Positions 51,508 through 60,790 are shown, counted from the first letter of the stretch. The stretch: DNA of 62,928 bases from CAYFKJ01 sp964528595 (GCA_964528595.1 CAZGTM010000019.1:1-62928); one strand, 5' to 3'. Made by a program: numbers and translations. The notes: generated by a model not told the origin, from the sequence alone.

Positions 51508-52647
51508 ATGAACTCATCAGCCCACAAAGGACTGCTGCCCAACGGTCTCGCCGACACTCTGCCGCTCGAGGCGGAGCTGGAGGCGGCGACCATCGAACGC
51601 CTGTTGGCGGCGTTCCGCGCCCGCGGTTATCAACGCATCAAGCCGCCGCTGGTGGAGTTCGAGGAAAGCTTCCTCGACGGTCTGGGCCAGGCCGTGGCGG
51701 CCGACATGTTCCGCCTGATGGATCCCGTTTCGCAGCGCATGATGGGCGTACGGCCCGATATCACACCGCAGGTCGCGCGTGTCGCCGTCACCCGTCTGGT
51801 CAACGAACCGCGGCCGTTGAGGCTCTCCTACGGCGGTCAGGTTTTGCGCGTGAAGGGCTCCCAGCTGCGGCCGGAGCGCCAGTTTGCCCAGGTCGGCGCG
51901 GAGCTGATCGGGGCGCCGGATCTGGCGGCGGATGCCGAAGTCGTTTCGCTGGCCGGGGAAGCGTTGACCGATTTGGGCGTCGATGGTTTGTCGATCGATC
52001 TCAGTCTGCCGACGCTTGTCCCCGTGGTTTGCCAGGGCCTCGGGCTGTCCAGCGAAGACAGCGAACGGGCGCGCCTGGCGCTGGACCGCAAGGACGCGAC
52101 GGCGCTGGCGGAGTTCGGCGACGGCATCAGCGGTTTGTTGTCCGACCTCTTGGGTTCTTCCGGTCCGGTGGACAGCGCCGTGGCGAAGCTTAAATCGATC
52201 GATCTGCCCGACCGCGCGGCGGCGGAAATCCAAAGCCTTGTCGAGTGTGCGCAGCTGATCGGCGCGGCATCACCGGACCTCTCGCTAACGGTCGATGTCA
52301 CGGAATTCAGAGGCCTCGAATACCAGACCGGTATCTGTTTCACCATCTTCGCCCGCGATGTCCGCGGCGAATTGGGCCGGGGCGGGCGCTATGAATTGGC
52401 CTCGGGGGAGACGGCGACGGGATTTTCTTTGTTCGCCGATTCGCTGATGCGGGCCCTGCCCGGCGCGGAACAGCCGCCGCTGGTTTACATCACTGCCGAC
52501 GCCGGTGCGGGCGAAGGGAAGCGGCTGAGGGCGGAAGGCTGGCTGACGCTGCAGGGCTTCGGAAACGCTGGCGAGGCGCGCACAGAAGCGGCCAGACTGG
52601 GCTGCACGCACATTCTCGAAGCCGGCGAGGTTCACCCGCTGGGGTGA
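51508..52647 (+). CDS. hisZ: ATP phosphoribosyltransferase regulatory subunit
   Basis: HisRS-like subunit that pairs with the short form of HisG in the first step of histidine synthesis. The 379-residue protein has the class II tRNA-synthetase core motifs (FRLMDPVSQRMMGVRPDITPQVARVAVTRL, LRLSYGGQVLRVKGSQLRPERQFAQVGAELIG) but lacks the anticodon-binding domain. It implies a short-form HisG elsewhere in the genome. It is 30 bases after serA, and purA follows after 59 bases. Confidence 0.92.
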   Translation: MNSSAHKGLLPNGLADTLPLEAELEAATIERLLAAFRARGYQRIKPPLVEFEESFLDGLGQAVAADMFRLMDPVSQRMMGVRPDITPQVARVAVTRLVNEPRPLRLSYGGQVLRVKGSQLRPERQFAQVGAELIGAPDLAADAEVVSLAGEALTDLGVDGLSIDLSLPTLVPVVCQGLGLSSEDSERARLALDRKDATALAEFGDGISGLLSDLLGSSGPVDSAVAKLKSIDLPDRAAAEIQSLVECAQLIGAASPDLSLTVDVTEFRGLEYQTGICFTIFARDVRGELGRGGRYELASGETATGFSLFADSLMRALPGAEQPPLVYITADAGAGEGKRLRAEGWLTLQGFGNAGEARTEAARLGCTHILEAGEVHPLG

Positions 52648-52706
52648 AACCGACGGGAATTCAATTCATCCATTTCATTGGTTAGCGGATTTAGGGTCGA
52701 AACGTC

Positions 52707-53996
52707 ATGGCGAACGTAACAGTGGTCGGTGCCCAGTGGGGCGATGAGGGCAAGGGCAAGATCGTCGACTGGTTAAGCAGCCGCGCCGATGTCGTGGTGC
52801 GCTTCCAGGGCGGACATAATGCCGGCCATACTCTCGTCATCGACGGCGTCGTCTACAAGTTGAGCTCGTTGCCGTCGGGCGTCGTCGGCGGCAAGCTGTC
52901 GGTCATCGGCAACGGCGTCGTCATCGATCCCTGGGCCTTGTTGGCCGAGATCGAAAGAATCCGGGAGCAAGGGGTCGAGATCACTCCGGACGTTCTAAAG
53001 GTTGCCGAAAATGCCAGCCTGATCTTGCCGCTGCATCAGGAACTGGACACCCTGCGCGAGGAGGCTCGCGGCGCTACGTCCATCGGAACGACACGGCGCG
53101 GCATCGGTCCGGCCTACGAGGACAAGGTTGCGCGGCGTGGTTTGAGAGTGGGTGATCTGGCCGATCCCGAAGCCTTGCGGGGCCGGATCGACAACCTGCT
53201 GCTGCACCATAACGCCCTGCGCAAAGGCATGGGCGTCGATCCCGTCGACGGCGAAGAACTGCTGGCCGAACTCAATGTTGTTGCTCAGGAAATATTGCCC
53301 TTTGCCGACACCGTTTGGTTGACGCTGGATGCGGCGAAACGCGGCGGGAAGCGCGTCTTGTTCGAGGGCGCCCAGGGAGCGCTCTTGGACATCGATCACG
53401 GCACCTATCCCTTCGTAACCTCATCCAACACACTGGCGGGTCAGGCGGCCGTGGGTTCGGGACTGGGGCCGGACGCCGTGGGCTATGTGCTGGGAATCGT
53501 CAAAGCCTACACGACGCGCGTCGGCGCCGGACCGTTCCCGACGGAGCTGTTTGACGAAATCGGGCAGGGCCTGGGTGAGCGCGGTCACGAATTCGGTACC
53601 GTCACGGGCCGCTCGCGCCGCTGCGGCTGGTTCGACGCGGTGCTGGTCCGCCAGACCGCCAAACTCAACGGCATGACAGGTATTGCGTTGACCAAACTCG
53701 ACGTGCTCGACGGCATGGAGGAGTTGAAGGTGTGCGTCGGCTACCGCCACGAAGGCGACATCATCCAGCACCTGCCGTCGCAGCCCGCCGCACAGGCCGC
53801 CGTGGAACCGGTCTATGAGAGCATCGAAGGTTGGTCGGAAAGCACCGAGGGTGCCCGCAGCTGGGCCGACCTGCCGGCGACGGCCGTCAAGTACATTCGC
53901 CGCATCGAGGAACTGATCGAGGTGCCGGTGGCCATGGTGTCGACCAGTCCGGAGCGAGAGGACACCATCCTGGTGCGCGACCCCTTCGAGGATTGA
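52707..53996 (+). CDS. purA: Adenylosuccinate synthetase
   Basis: Converts IMP and aspartate to adenylosuccinate with GTP. The 429-residue protein has the P-loop-like GAQWGDEGKGKIVDWL, the switch loop FQGGHNAGHTLV, IGTTRRGIGPAYEDKV for IMP contact, and the C-terminal GRSRRCGWFDAV and TKLDVLDGM (guanine-binding). All catalytic residues look intact. It is followed by the convergent cyclase gene, nine bases away. Confidence 0.97.
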   Translation: MANVTVVGAQWGDEGKGKIVDWLSSRADVVVRFQGGHNAGHTLVIDGVVYKLSSLPSGVVGGKLSVIGNGVVIDPWALLAEIERIREQGVEITPDVLKVAENASLILPLHQELDTLREEARGATSIGTTRRGIGPAYEDKVARRGLRVGDLADPEALRGRIDNLLLHHNALRKGMGVDPVDGEELLAELNVVAQEILPFADTVWLTLDAAKRGGKRVLFEGAQGALLDIDHGTYPFVTSSNTLAGQAAVGSGLGPDAVGYVLGIVKAYTTRVGAGPFPTELFDEIGQGLGERGHEFGTVTGRSRRCGWFDAVLVRQTAKLNGMTGIALTKLDVLDGMEELKVCVGYRHEGDIIQHLPSQPAAQAAVEPVYESIEGWSESTEGARSWADLPATAVKYIRRIEELIEVPVAMVSTSPEREDTILVRDPFED

Positions 53997-54005
53997 GAAT
54001 CCGTC

Positions 54006-55775
54006 TTATTCCTCTTCCCTGACCCAGCGGACGAGGGAAACCTGAACCGGTTCTGAAATGCCTTTGAACTCGCGGGGTTCCAGGTTGTCGAACTTGTAGG
54101 GTCGGCCCTGGCACATTTCCTTCAGCATGTTGGTGACCATGATGCCGTCGNNNNNNNNNNNNNNNNNNNNNNNNNNNNNNNNNNNNNNNNNNNNNNNNNN
54201 NNNNNNNNNNNNNNNNNNNNNNNNNNNNNNNNNNNNNNNNNNNNNNNNNNCCATGATGCCGTCGCCGGTGTGTTTGACTTCCCAGCCGCCCTGGCCCTGA
54301 AGGGCGCCGCGCACGATCGAGTTGTGGATGTTGACCAGGCGCTGGCTGGCCTCGTCGCCGTGGGTCTGGGTAATATTGGTGGAGCCGACGATGTCGGTGA
54401 ATAGTACGGCGGTCATGCCGCCCTTGCGGTCCTTGGGCGAGCGCCAGGCTTCCAGCGCATGGGCCAGGAAAATACCGATATCCTCGTCGCTTTCCCAATC
54501 GTCGTCGAAATCATCATCCGCCGGGCTTTTCGGCTTGGCGTTGGCCGGCGCCTTGGCCGCTTCCTCCGCCGCCGCCTCGCGTTCGGCCGCCTTCTTTTCG
54601 TCCTCAAGCGCCGTTGTCATCGCCTCGCGCCCCGCGCGGAACATGTCGAGGTAGCCCGGTTCCAGAAGGTAACTGTCATATTTGTCGGAAAACTGTTTCA
54701 GGCGTCCTTTGTCCACGCCCAGGGCGAGGGCGCAGGGTTCCAGGATTTTGCCGAGGTGCCGGGTATCAATTTTGGCGTTTTGGGCGAGGATTTCCGCGGC
54801 CCCTGCAAAAAACAGCTGGCAGCCGAAGGTCGTGACGGCATCCATGCGCCCACCTTTTGCCTCAGGGTCGGATGCCATGACGAAGGTCATGCAGCGTTCG
54901 AAAAACTGCATCAGGTTGGCGCGCGCTGCTTCAATACGGTTGGCGGCGCCGGCATCGACCGGTTCCTCCGGTTCCGCCGGTTTTTCCTCTTCGGGCGCTG
55001 GCGGGACCTCGGGTTTTTCCTTCTCACTGTCTCCCGTGGACCATTCGTCTTCCGTCTTCTTGTCCTTCTTGCCCTTTTCCGAACCACCTTTTTTACGGTT
55101 TTTCTTGTTGCCGGCCGGTTTGCGCCGGGCTTGGGCCGGGCGCGAAGGCGGTCTTGCGGGAGAGCCACGGAAGGCGGCGGCGATATCGGCGCCGCTGATC
55201 GTTGTCGGCAACAGGATCATCAATGAAATGACGAAACCGATCCCCATGGTCTTTGCCGCCAGATTGTGCTGGCCCAGGGCGCTGGCCAGCATCGGCGTGC
55301 CACCCAGGTGGTTGATCGAGGCCCAAAGGCCCCAGCCCACGCCCAAGGCGATGAAGGCGACCGTGAACAATTTGACCGGCAGTGCGAAGGCGCTGCGCTG
55401 CAGGACCGGATCCTCGGCGGCTTCCTTGCGGGCTCGTTTGGCTTGCTTGCCCGCATCCTCGTCTTCGTCGCCGCCACCTTCGAAAAAAGAACCTTGGGTG
55501 GCTTTGTGTTCCTGCTTTGCCTTCGGTTTGACTTCGAATTCGTTAAGTGGGGGCACGCCTTCCTTCTTGGCGTCGGCATAGGCAAGGGATTCGTGAAAGC
55601 CGCCGGATCGTTTATCGGGGGATTCGCGGATGATGCCGACGGCCTCAACCGCGGCGTCGTTCATGAGCTTTTCCGCGTCCGTCACGGCGCGGCCAAATTC
55701 CGCCTTGGAATACTGCTGATATACGGTCCACTTGCCCTTGCGCAGAGCGTACAGATCGTTAACGGTTTCCGTCAA
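54006..55775 (-). CDS. Membrane class III adenylate/guanylate cyclase (assembly gap inside)
   Basis: A protein of about 590 residues or more. Two hydrophobic segments (about 129-153 and 176-198) flank a short loop. Next comes a Lys/Glu/Pro-rich cytoplasmic linker (200-270), a helical region (280-400), an acidic stretch (420-432), and the cyclase domain from about 452: GGMTAVLFTDIVGSTNITQTHGDEA with metal Asp461, then KHTGDGIM with D505, and after the gap VTNMLKEMCQ and KGISEPVQVSLVRW. Both metal aspartates are present, so the enzyme is probably active. The gap hides part of the domain. It is divergent from the pseudokinase gene. Confidence 0.85.
   Translation of the reverse strand: MTETVNDLYALRKGKWTVYQQYSKAEFGRAVTDAEKLMNDAAVEAVGIIRESPDKRSGGFHESLAYADAKKEGVPPLNEFEVKPKAKQEHKATQGSFFEGGGDEDEDAGKQAKRARKEAAEDPVLQRSAFALPVKLFTVAFIALGVGWGLWASINHLGGTPMLASALGQHNLAAKTMGIGFVISLMILLPTTISGADIAAAFRGSPARPPSRPAQARRKPAGNKKNRKKGGSEKGKKDKKTEDEWSTGDSEKEKPEVPPAPEEEKPAEPEEPVDAGAANRIEAARANLMQFFERCMTFVMASDPEAKGGRMDAVTTFGCQLFFAGAAEILAQNAKIDTRHLGKILEPCALALGVDKGRLKQFSDKYDSYLLEPGYLDMFRAGREAMTTALEDEKKAAEREAAAEEAAKAPANAKPKSPADDDFDDDWESDEDIGIFLAHALEAWRSPKDRKGGMTAVLFTDIVGSTNITQTHGDEASQRLVNIHNSIVRGALQGQGGWEVKHTGDGIMXXXXXXXXXXXXXXXXXXXXXXXXXXXXXXXXXXDGIMVTNMLKEMCQGRPYKFDNLEPREFKGISEPVQVSLVRWVREEE
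54151..54250. other. Assembly gap 2 (100 N) inside the cyclase gene
   Basis: The 14 bases before it (54137-54150) and after it (54251-54264) are identical, each encoding DGIM. These are two different places in the cyclase domain, so the join is not a true overlap. The real missing DNA is probably longer than 100 bases. Confidence 0.8.
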
Positions 55776-55918
55776 TTTCAGCCCCTGGGTATTCGTTTCT
55801 TCAAAACCGCAAGAAATCGTTCGCGCCGTCGCGCCACCACGCTCAGGATCACCTCCTAGAGTTTACAATTCCCGGCGCGTGAAACAAGTCTCTCTCGCAT
55901 GTTAGAAGGTATCGGCAC

Positions 55919-57994
55919 TTGTACCGGAGCGCCTCGCGGGCCATATATAGAAACGTCGAAGTTGAATTGGTGTTGGGAGTGGTGTCCGCAAGGAATTGGA
56001 AAATCAATAGCGGCGAAGCGGTTTCGTTTGACGATCGCTATCGGATCGACCTCGGCGTACCGCTAAGCGGCCTGGACTCGCCCAACGCCCAGGCATTTGC
56101 CGCCACTGACCGCGATGCGGCGGAAGGTTCGGTTTTCGCCCTGGTTTGCCGGGCCGACATGCCGCAACGGCATCACGCGGCCCAAATGATTGCCGACAAG
56201 ACCCCCAAGAACACGCTTGAGTTACGGGCTAGCCAGTTCGTGGCGATCGGCAACGAAATCCGCCCTGTCATGATCCTTGAGCGCCCCGTGGGCGGCCGCC
56301 TGTCGGATGGTTTGACGGGTAGTAAAGGCTTGGCGGAACCGGTGGTTACCGACCGCATTCTGCCCAGACTGATTGAGGCGTTGGCCGAATTCGACCACCA
56401 GGGCATCGCGCATCGCCGAATCCGGCTGGAAAATATCTTCTACGCGGATCAGGACAGACAGCGCGTCGTCCTTGGTGAATGTTTCACCGAACCGCCGGGT
56501 TATTCACAGCCCGAATTGTACGAAACACTGGATCGCGGCATGGCGGATCCTATCGGCCGGGGCGAGGGTGGCGCCGGTACCGATCTCTACGCCCTGGGTG
56601 TCGCCATTACGCTGCTTCTGAACGGCCGCAATCCCGTCGAAAAGCTCACGCCCGAGGAACTGTGGGAGCAAAAGATGTCCCATGGGTCGTATGTCACTCT
56701 GATGGGCGCTCAAAAATATTCCGGTCCGACTGAAAGATTGTTGCGAGGCTTGTTGTGCGATGATTCCGGTGATCGCTGGAAAATGGAGGATGCCGAAGGC
56801 TGGGTGTGGGGAAGCGCCCGTCGCCTGCAGCACAAGCCCTCTGGCGTGCGCGCCCGCCGTCCCTTCAGGATCAACGGCAAGGACATCATGTACGACCGCA
56901 TGGCCGCGTTGGAAATCGGCCGTCTGGATGAGGGCGGCGCGGAAATCGCCAGGGGCGACAAATTGGCCAACTGGGTGCGGGGTGGACTTGACGATTCAGG
57001 GCGCCATTCCGCCGTTATGGCGGCCCACGAAGCGGCCAGAAGCGGCGACGGCGTCGCCGCCGGCATCCTGGCGACGCGGGTCTGCGCCATCCTCGACCCG
57101 ACTGGGCCAGTCCGTTTCCGCGGCCTGTCCATTTGTCTGGACGGGTTTGGCGCGGCGGTGGCGGCTGCCCTGTCATCCGGCGACGTGGAGTTGCAAAACA
57201 AGTTGTCGGACCTGTTTGCGAGCAATTATCTGTCCGGATGGGAAGCCTGGGATGAGCGCGAGGGGGAAAATTTATCAACCGGTGCAAATTTCAGCGCCAT
57301 TCGAAGTTATGTGGAGAACTCAGCGCCAGGTTTCGGACTGGAGCGCTGTCTTTACGAATTGAATACCGCCACGCCGTGCCTCAGCCCCCCCATTGCCGCG
57401 GCCGGGGCCTTGGATTTGGGTGACTTGCTGCGGGCAATCGAGGAGGCTCTGGAACAGCCCAAGGACGATTTCGAGATCTTGGACCGGCATATCGCGGCGT
57501 TTGTCGCGTCGCGCTCCACCGATGCCGTAAAGGCCATCCCTCGGCTTGCTCTGGAGGGCGGCGACCCGGCGGAGCGGCGGCTGAAGGTGTTGGGATTGTT
57601 CGCTATCCTGCAACACGTCACGAAGTGCGGGCCGTTGCCTAACCTGTGCCACTGGATGTCAGCCCGCATGCCGCCCGTGCTCGACCTTTTTCACAGCCGC
57701 ACCCGGCGGAAAAATTTGGCCCAGGACATCGAATTGGCGGTGGTCAACGGTGACCTTGTCGATATGCACAACAGTGTCGGCGCGCCGCGGATCAGGCATC
57801 AGGACCGTGCCGAAATGTTTGCCGCCGCCGAAGAATATGCCGATCTGGAAGCACTACTCGAGGGCTTGGAGAATGGCGGGCCAGTAATGAATGTCGAGGC
57901 GCGCACAACCGGCTACCGCATAGCCACCTTGTTGGGCGCCCTTGCCGTCGGGCTGTCCATCTGGTTCACAAGCACGATCGGGTTGCCGTCATGA
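55919..57994 (+). CDS. Protein-kinase-like pseudokinase with C-terminal membrane anchor
   Basis: A 691-residue protein. Residues about 40-260 resemble a Ser/Thr kinase: ALAEFDHQGIAHRRIRLENIFY at the catalytic loop and GTDLYALGVAITLLLNGRNPV at subdomain IX. However, the HRD aspartate is Arg167 (HRR), the DFG is LGE (185-187), and the VAIK lysine is not recognisable (FALVCR), so it is very likely inactive as a kinase. A long alpha-helical middle of about 390 residues has no recognised family. The C-terminus has one membrane helix (about 669-688). The TTG at 55919 is the farthest start; GTG codons at 55979 and 55982 are alternatives. Its stop overlaps the next gene's ATG. Confidence 0.72.
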   Translation: MYRSASRAIYRNVEVELVLGVVSARNWKINSGEAVSFDDRYRIDLGVPLSGLDSPNAQAFAATDRDAAEGSVFALVCRADMPQRHHAAQMIADKTPKNTLELRASQFVAIGNEIRPVMILERPVGGRLSDGLTGSKGLAEPVVTDRILPRLIEALAEFDHQGIAHRRIRLENIFYADQDRQRVVLGECFTEPPGYSQPELYETLDRGMADPIGRGEGGAGTDLYALGVAITLLLNGRNPVEKLTPEELWEQKMSHGSYVTLMGAQKYSGPTERLLRGLLCDDSGDRWKMEDAEGWVWGSARRLQHKPSGVRARRPFRINGKDIMYDRMAALEIGRLDEGGAEIARGDKLANWVRGGLDDSGRHSAVMAAHEAARSGDGVAAGILATRVCAILDPTGPVRFRGLSICLDGFGAAVAAALSSGDVELQNKLSDLFASNYLSGWEAWDEREGENLSTGANFSAIRSYVENSAPGFGLERCLYELNTATPCLSPPIAAAGALDLGDLLRAIEEALEQPKDDFEILDRHIAAFVASRSTDAVKAIPRLALEGGDPAERRLKVLGLFAILQHVTKCGPLPNLCHWMSARMPPVLDLFHSRTRRKNLAQDIELAVVNGDLVDMHNSVGAPRIRHQDRAEMFAAAEEYADLEALLEGLENGGPVMNVEARTTGYRIATLLGALAVGLSIWFTSTIGLPS

Positions 57995-58356
57995 TCGCCG
58001 CGCTCTTTGCCACCATTGTGCTGATCGCGTTGGGGCTCTTGCCGAGCGTTATTTCGTTTTTAATCGAACGCCGGCCCGGCAGCAGCGGCTCTACGTGTAT
58101 CGCCCTATTCAATCTGGCCGGTTTGATCCCGGTCGTCGGCAAGGTCTGGAGCGTACCCGGTGGCGCCGCGGTGGTCGGCGATATCTACTCGTGGTTCGTC
58201 ATCTACATGGCAGCGGCAATCGGCGCTGCGCTGGCCTGGGTGGCGCCGCACTTTTCCATTGTGTACCTGCAGGCGTTTTCCGGCCGCCGGCGCGCTGCGA
58301 TCAAGGCGCGGCAAAAGGAACTATTCGACGAGTGGGGCTCGTCGATCCTGAATTAG
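57991..58356 (+). CDS. Small membrane protein coupled to the pseudokinase
   Basis: A 121-residue protein with three hydrophobic segments: about 3-22 (ALFATIVLIALGLLPSVISF), 35-50 and 65-85 (SWFVIYMAAAIGAALAWVAPH). A basic, helical C-terminal tail (SGRRRAAIKARQKELFDEWGSS) follows. I recognise no family. The ATG lies in the stop of the pseudokinase gene (ATGA), so the two are translationally coupled and their products probably meet at the membrane. The convergent rpoH gene ends 15 bases away. Confidence 0.65.
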   Translation: MIAALFATIVLIALGLLPSVISFLIERRPGSSGSTCIALFNLAGLIPVVGKVWSVPGGAAVVGDIYSWFVIYMAAAIGAALAWVAPHFSIVYLQAFSGRRRAAIKARQKELFDEWGSSILN

Positions 58357-58371
58357 CCGAAAATTCCCGAT

Positions 58372-59265
58372 TTAGTCGGCGGAGGATTCGACCAGCCGGT
58401 TCGCCATGGCGGCGCTGCGCATCGCTTTTTGCAGCTTCTCGAAGGCCCGTACCTCGATCTGGCGGACGCGTTCGCGGCTGATGCCGTATTCCTCGCTGAG
58501 CTCCTCCAGGGTCGAAGGATCCTCCTTGAGGCGGCGTTCCGTCAGAATGTGCTGTTCGCGCTCGTTGAGCGATTTCATCGCGTCGGCCATCCAGCCGCGG
58601 CGTTGCTCGAGTTCCTGGCTTTCGCCCAGCATGTGTTCCTGGTCCGGCGTGTCGTCGACCAGCCAGTCCATCCATTCGCCGTCACCGTCCATGCGAACGG
58701 GCGCGTTGAGCGAGCTGTCGGCGGCCGCCATGCGGCGGTTCATCTGGACCACGTCGTTTTCGGCGACGCCCAGGCGGTCGGCGATCTTGGTCACGGTTTC
58801 GGGGTGCAGGTCGCCCTCGTCGATGGCTTTCAACTGGCCCTTGATCTTGCGCAGATTGAAGAACAGCTTCTTCTGCGCCGCCGTCGTGCCCATCTTGACC
58901 AGCGACCACGAGTGCAGAATGTATTCCTGGATCGAGGCGCGGATCCACCACATGGCGTAGGTCGCCAGACGGAAACCGCGCTCCGGATCGAAGCGCTTGA
59001 CGGCCTGCATCATGCCGACGTTGCCTTCGGAAATCAGTTCGGCGACCGGCAGGCCGTAACCCCGGTAACCCATGGCGATCTTGGCGACCAGGCGGAGATG
59101 GCTGTTGACCAGCTTTCCGGCGGCGTCCACATCGTCCCGCTCACGCCAGGCCTTGGCGAGCATGTATTCCTCGTCCACCGTCAGCATGGGAAATTCGCGA
59201 ATCTGCTGGAGATAGCGGCTTAAGCTGCTCTCCGGGGTGATCGCGGGAACGATATTACGAGCCAT
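58372..59265 (-). CDS. rpoH: RNA polymerase heat-shock sigma factor RpoH
   Basis: Sigma factor of 297 residues. Regions 1.2 to 2 (LTVDEEYMLAKAWRERDDVDAAGKLVNSHLRLVAKIAMGYRGYGLPVAELISEGNVGMMQAVKRFDPERGFRLATYAMWWIRASIQEYIL) match RpoH; the RpoH box is AAQKKLFFNLRKIKGQ. Region 4 ends with LEELSEEYGISRERVRQIEVRAFEKLQKAM. The ATG at 59265 begins MARNIVPAITPE; the frame runs nine codons further without a ribosome site. It should read the CTTGAA-type promoter found upstream of hsp20 in this window. Its turnover by FtsH is known in other bacteria. Confidence 0.95.
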   Translation of the reverse strand: MARNIVPAITPESSLSRYLQQIREFPMLTVDEEYMLAKAWRERDDVDAAGKLVNSHLRLVAKIAMGYRGYGLPVAELISEGNVGMMQAVKRFDPERGFRLATYAMWWIRASIQEYILHSWSLVKMGTTAAQKKLFFNLRKIKGQLKAIDEGDLHPETVTKIADRLGVAENDVVQMNRRMAAADSSLNAPVRMDGDGEWMDWLVDDTPDQEHMLGESQELEQRRGWMADAMKSLNEREQHILTERRLKEDPSTLEELSEEYGISRERVRQIEVRAFEKLQKAMRSAAMANRLVESSAD

Positions 59266-59416
59266 CTGGTGTTTTCCGCGGCGGTTAAGCACCGCGTCCC
59301 TGGTTACCTGTCATTTTATCAAAGAGGCGAACCTCGCCCCTCCGGTGTCTCTGGCACCTGTATCTTATAAAGGGACGATGGGGTCGAATGTCAAGGTATC
59401 CGACTAGCCAACTTGG

Positions 59417-60379
59417 TTAAATATCCAATTGGGATATTAACGCTGTGATATCGGAAGGCAATTCGCTTTCAAACCGGTGGATATCCCCGCTGATCGGGTG
59501 TTTGAAGCCGAGAACGCCCGCATGCAGCGCCTGGCGGCCCAGGTTTTCGACGGCCTGGCGGGCGGGGGCGGAGAGTTTCCCGGCGCCGCGTCCCCGGCCG
59601 TAGAGCGGATCGCCGACGATGGGATGGCCGATGTGGGTCATGTGGACGCGGATCTGGTGGGTGCGGCCGGTTTCCAGGCGGCATTCGACCAGCGCCGCCT
59701 GATCGCCCAGCCGTTTCAGCGTCTTGTAGTGGGTCACGGCGTGCTTGCCGCCCCGCCCCACTACCGCCATTTTCTTGCGGTTGCGCGGGGATCGCCCGAT
59801 GGCGCCCTCGATGGTGCCAGCGGCCGGCGCCGGCCGGCCCCAGACCACTGCGCGGTAGGCCCGTTCGATGCTGTGGGCGGCGAACTGCGCCGCCAGACCA
59901 TTGTGGGCCGCATCGGTTTTGGCCGCGATCAGCAGGCCGCTGGTATCCTTGTCCAGGCGATGGACGATGCCGGGCCGCCGGGTGCCGCCGATGCCCGAGA
60001 GCGTATCGCCGCAATGATGGATCAGGGCGTTGACCAGGGTGCGGTCGGGATTGCCCGCCGCCGGATGCACCACCAGGCCGGCCGGTTTGTCGATCACGAT
60101 CAGGTGGGCGTCCTCGAACACCACCGTGAGCGGGATGTCCTGGCCCTCGGGTTCGGCCTCGACCGCTTCAGGCACCTCGATTTCCAGGGTGAGCCCCGGT
60201 TTGACCTGGTAGGAGGGGTCCGTTATCGTCGCGCCGTCGGCCCGCACATGGCCGTCCAGGATCAGCGATTTCACCCGCATGCGCGATAAGCCGAGGCCAT
60301 GATCGGCGATCAGCTTGTCGAGCCGGGCGCCGGCGGCGGCTTCGGCGGCGGTGAATGAATGGTTTTGCCGGTCCGTCAT
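59417..60379 (-). CDS. rluD: 23S rRNA pseudouridine synthase RluD-type
   Basis: A 320-residue RluA-family pseudouridine synthase. An N-terminal S4 RNA-binding domain (AGARLDKLIADHGLGLSRMRVKSLILDGHVRADG) precedes the catalytic domain with GIVHRLDKDTSGLLIAAKT, whose Asp is the nucleophile, and ETGRTHQIRVHMTHIGHPIVGDPLYG. RluD makes pseudouridines 1911/1915/1917 in helix 69; the specific sites here are inferred. I used the ATG at 60379 (MTDRQNHSF); the longer frame crosses the divergent gene's promoter. It is on the same strand as rpoH, 151 bases upstream. Confidence 0.9.
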   Translation of the reverse strand: MTDRQNHSFTAAEAAAGARLDKLIADHGLGLSRMRVKSLILDGHVRADGATITDPSYQVKPGLTLEIEVPEAVEAEPEGQDIPLTVVFEDAHLIVIDKPAGLVVHPAAGNPDRTLVNALIHHCGDTLSGIGGTRRPGIVHRLDKDTSGLLIAAKTDAAHNGLAAQFAAHSIERAYRAVVWGRPAPAAGTIEGAIGRSPRNRKKMAVVGRGGKHAVTHYKTLKRLGDQAALVECRLETGRTHQIRVHMTHIGHPIVGDPLYGRGRGAGKLSAPARQAVENLGRQALHAGVLGFKHPISGDIHRFESELPSDITALISQLDI

Positions 60380-60454
60380 ATCGCCGGCAGTATAGAAGCA
60401 ACGATCCTGAATTGAGACCAAAACTCTGAGGCGGCGCGTGGGCGGCGACAGACG

Positions 60455-60790
60455 ATGAACAAGAACTTCCTCGGGCTTAAGATTCTCGTCGCCGTCATGG
60501 GCGTGATGATCATCGTCGGTGTCGGTATCGTCGCCTACACCATCATCAGCCGCATGAACGCGGGCGAACCCATTGCCGGCGCTTCGCCGGATAGCAAGCG
60601 CAAACGCCTGCCGCCCGCGGTCTTCGGCGAGGTCGAGGCCAAACTCCCCGCCGGCGCCACGATCGAGGAAATGGAAAGCGGCCGCCGCCGCCTGATGGTG
60701 CGGATCCGAACGGCAGACGGCGAACAGCACATCCTGATCTTCGATCTGGCGGATGGCCGTAAGCTGGGGACCATCCGGCTGGCCCCGTGA
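60455..60790 (+). CDS. Short membrane-anchored protein next to rluD (DUF6476-like)
   Basis: A 111-residue protein with one N-terminal helix (GLKILVAVMGVMIIVGVGIVAYTII, about 7-31), a polar linker and a soluble C-terminal part of beta strands (LMVRIRTADGEQHILIFDLADGRKLGTIRL). It resembles the short DUF6476-type proteins found beside rluD in alphaproteobacteria, but I am only moderately sure of the family. Function unknown. Its stop overlaps the GTG of the M67 peptidase gene, so they are coupled. It is divergent from rluD, 75 bases away. Confidence 0.6.
   Translation: MNKNFLGLKILVAVMGVMIIVGVGIVAYTIISRMNAGEPIAGASPDSKRKRLPPAVFGEVEAKLPAGATIEEMESGRRRLMVRIRTADGEQHILIFDLADGRKLGTIRLAP

Noticed and set aside
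54137..54264. Merging gap 2 flanks into one continuous cyclase
   Set aside because: It would delete about 55 residues that class III cyclases need between the two motifs.
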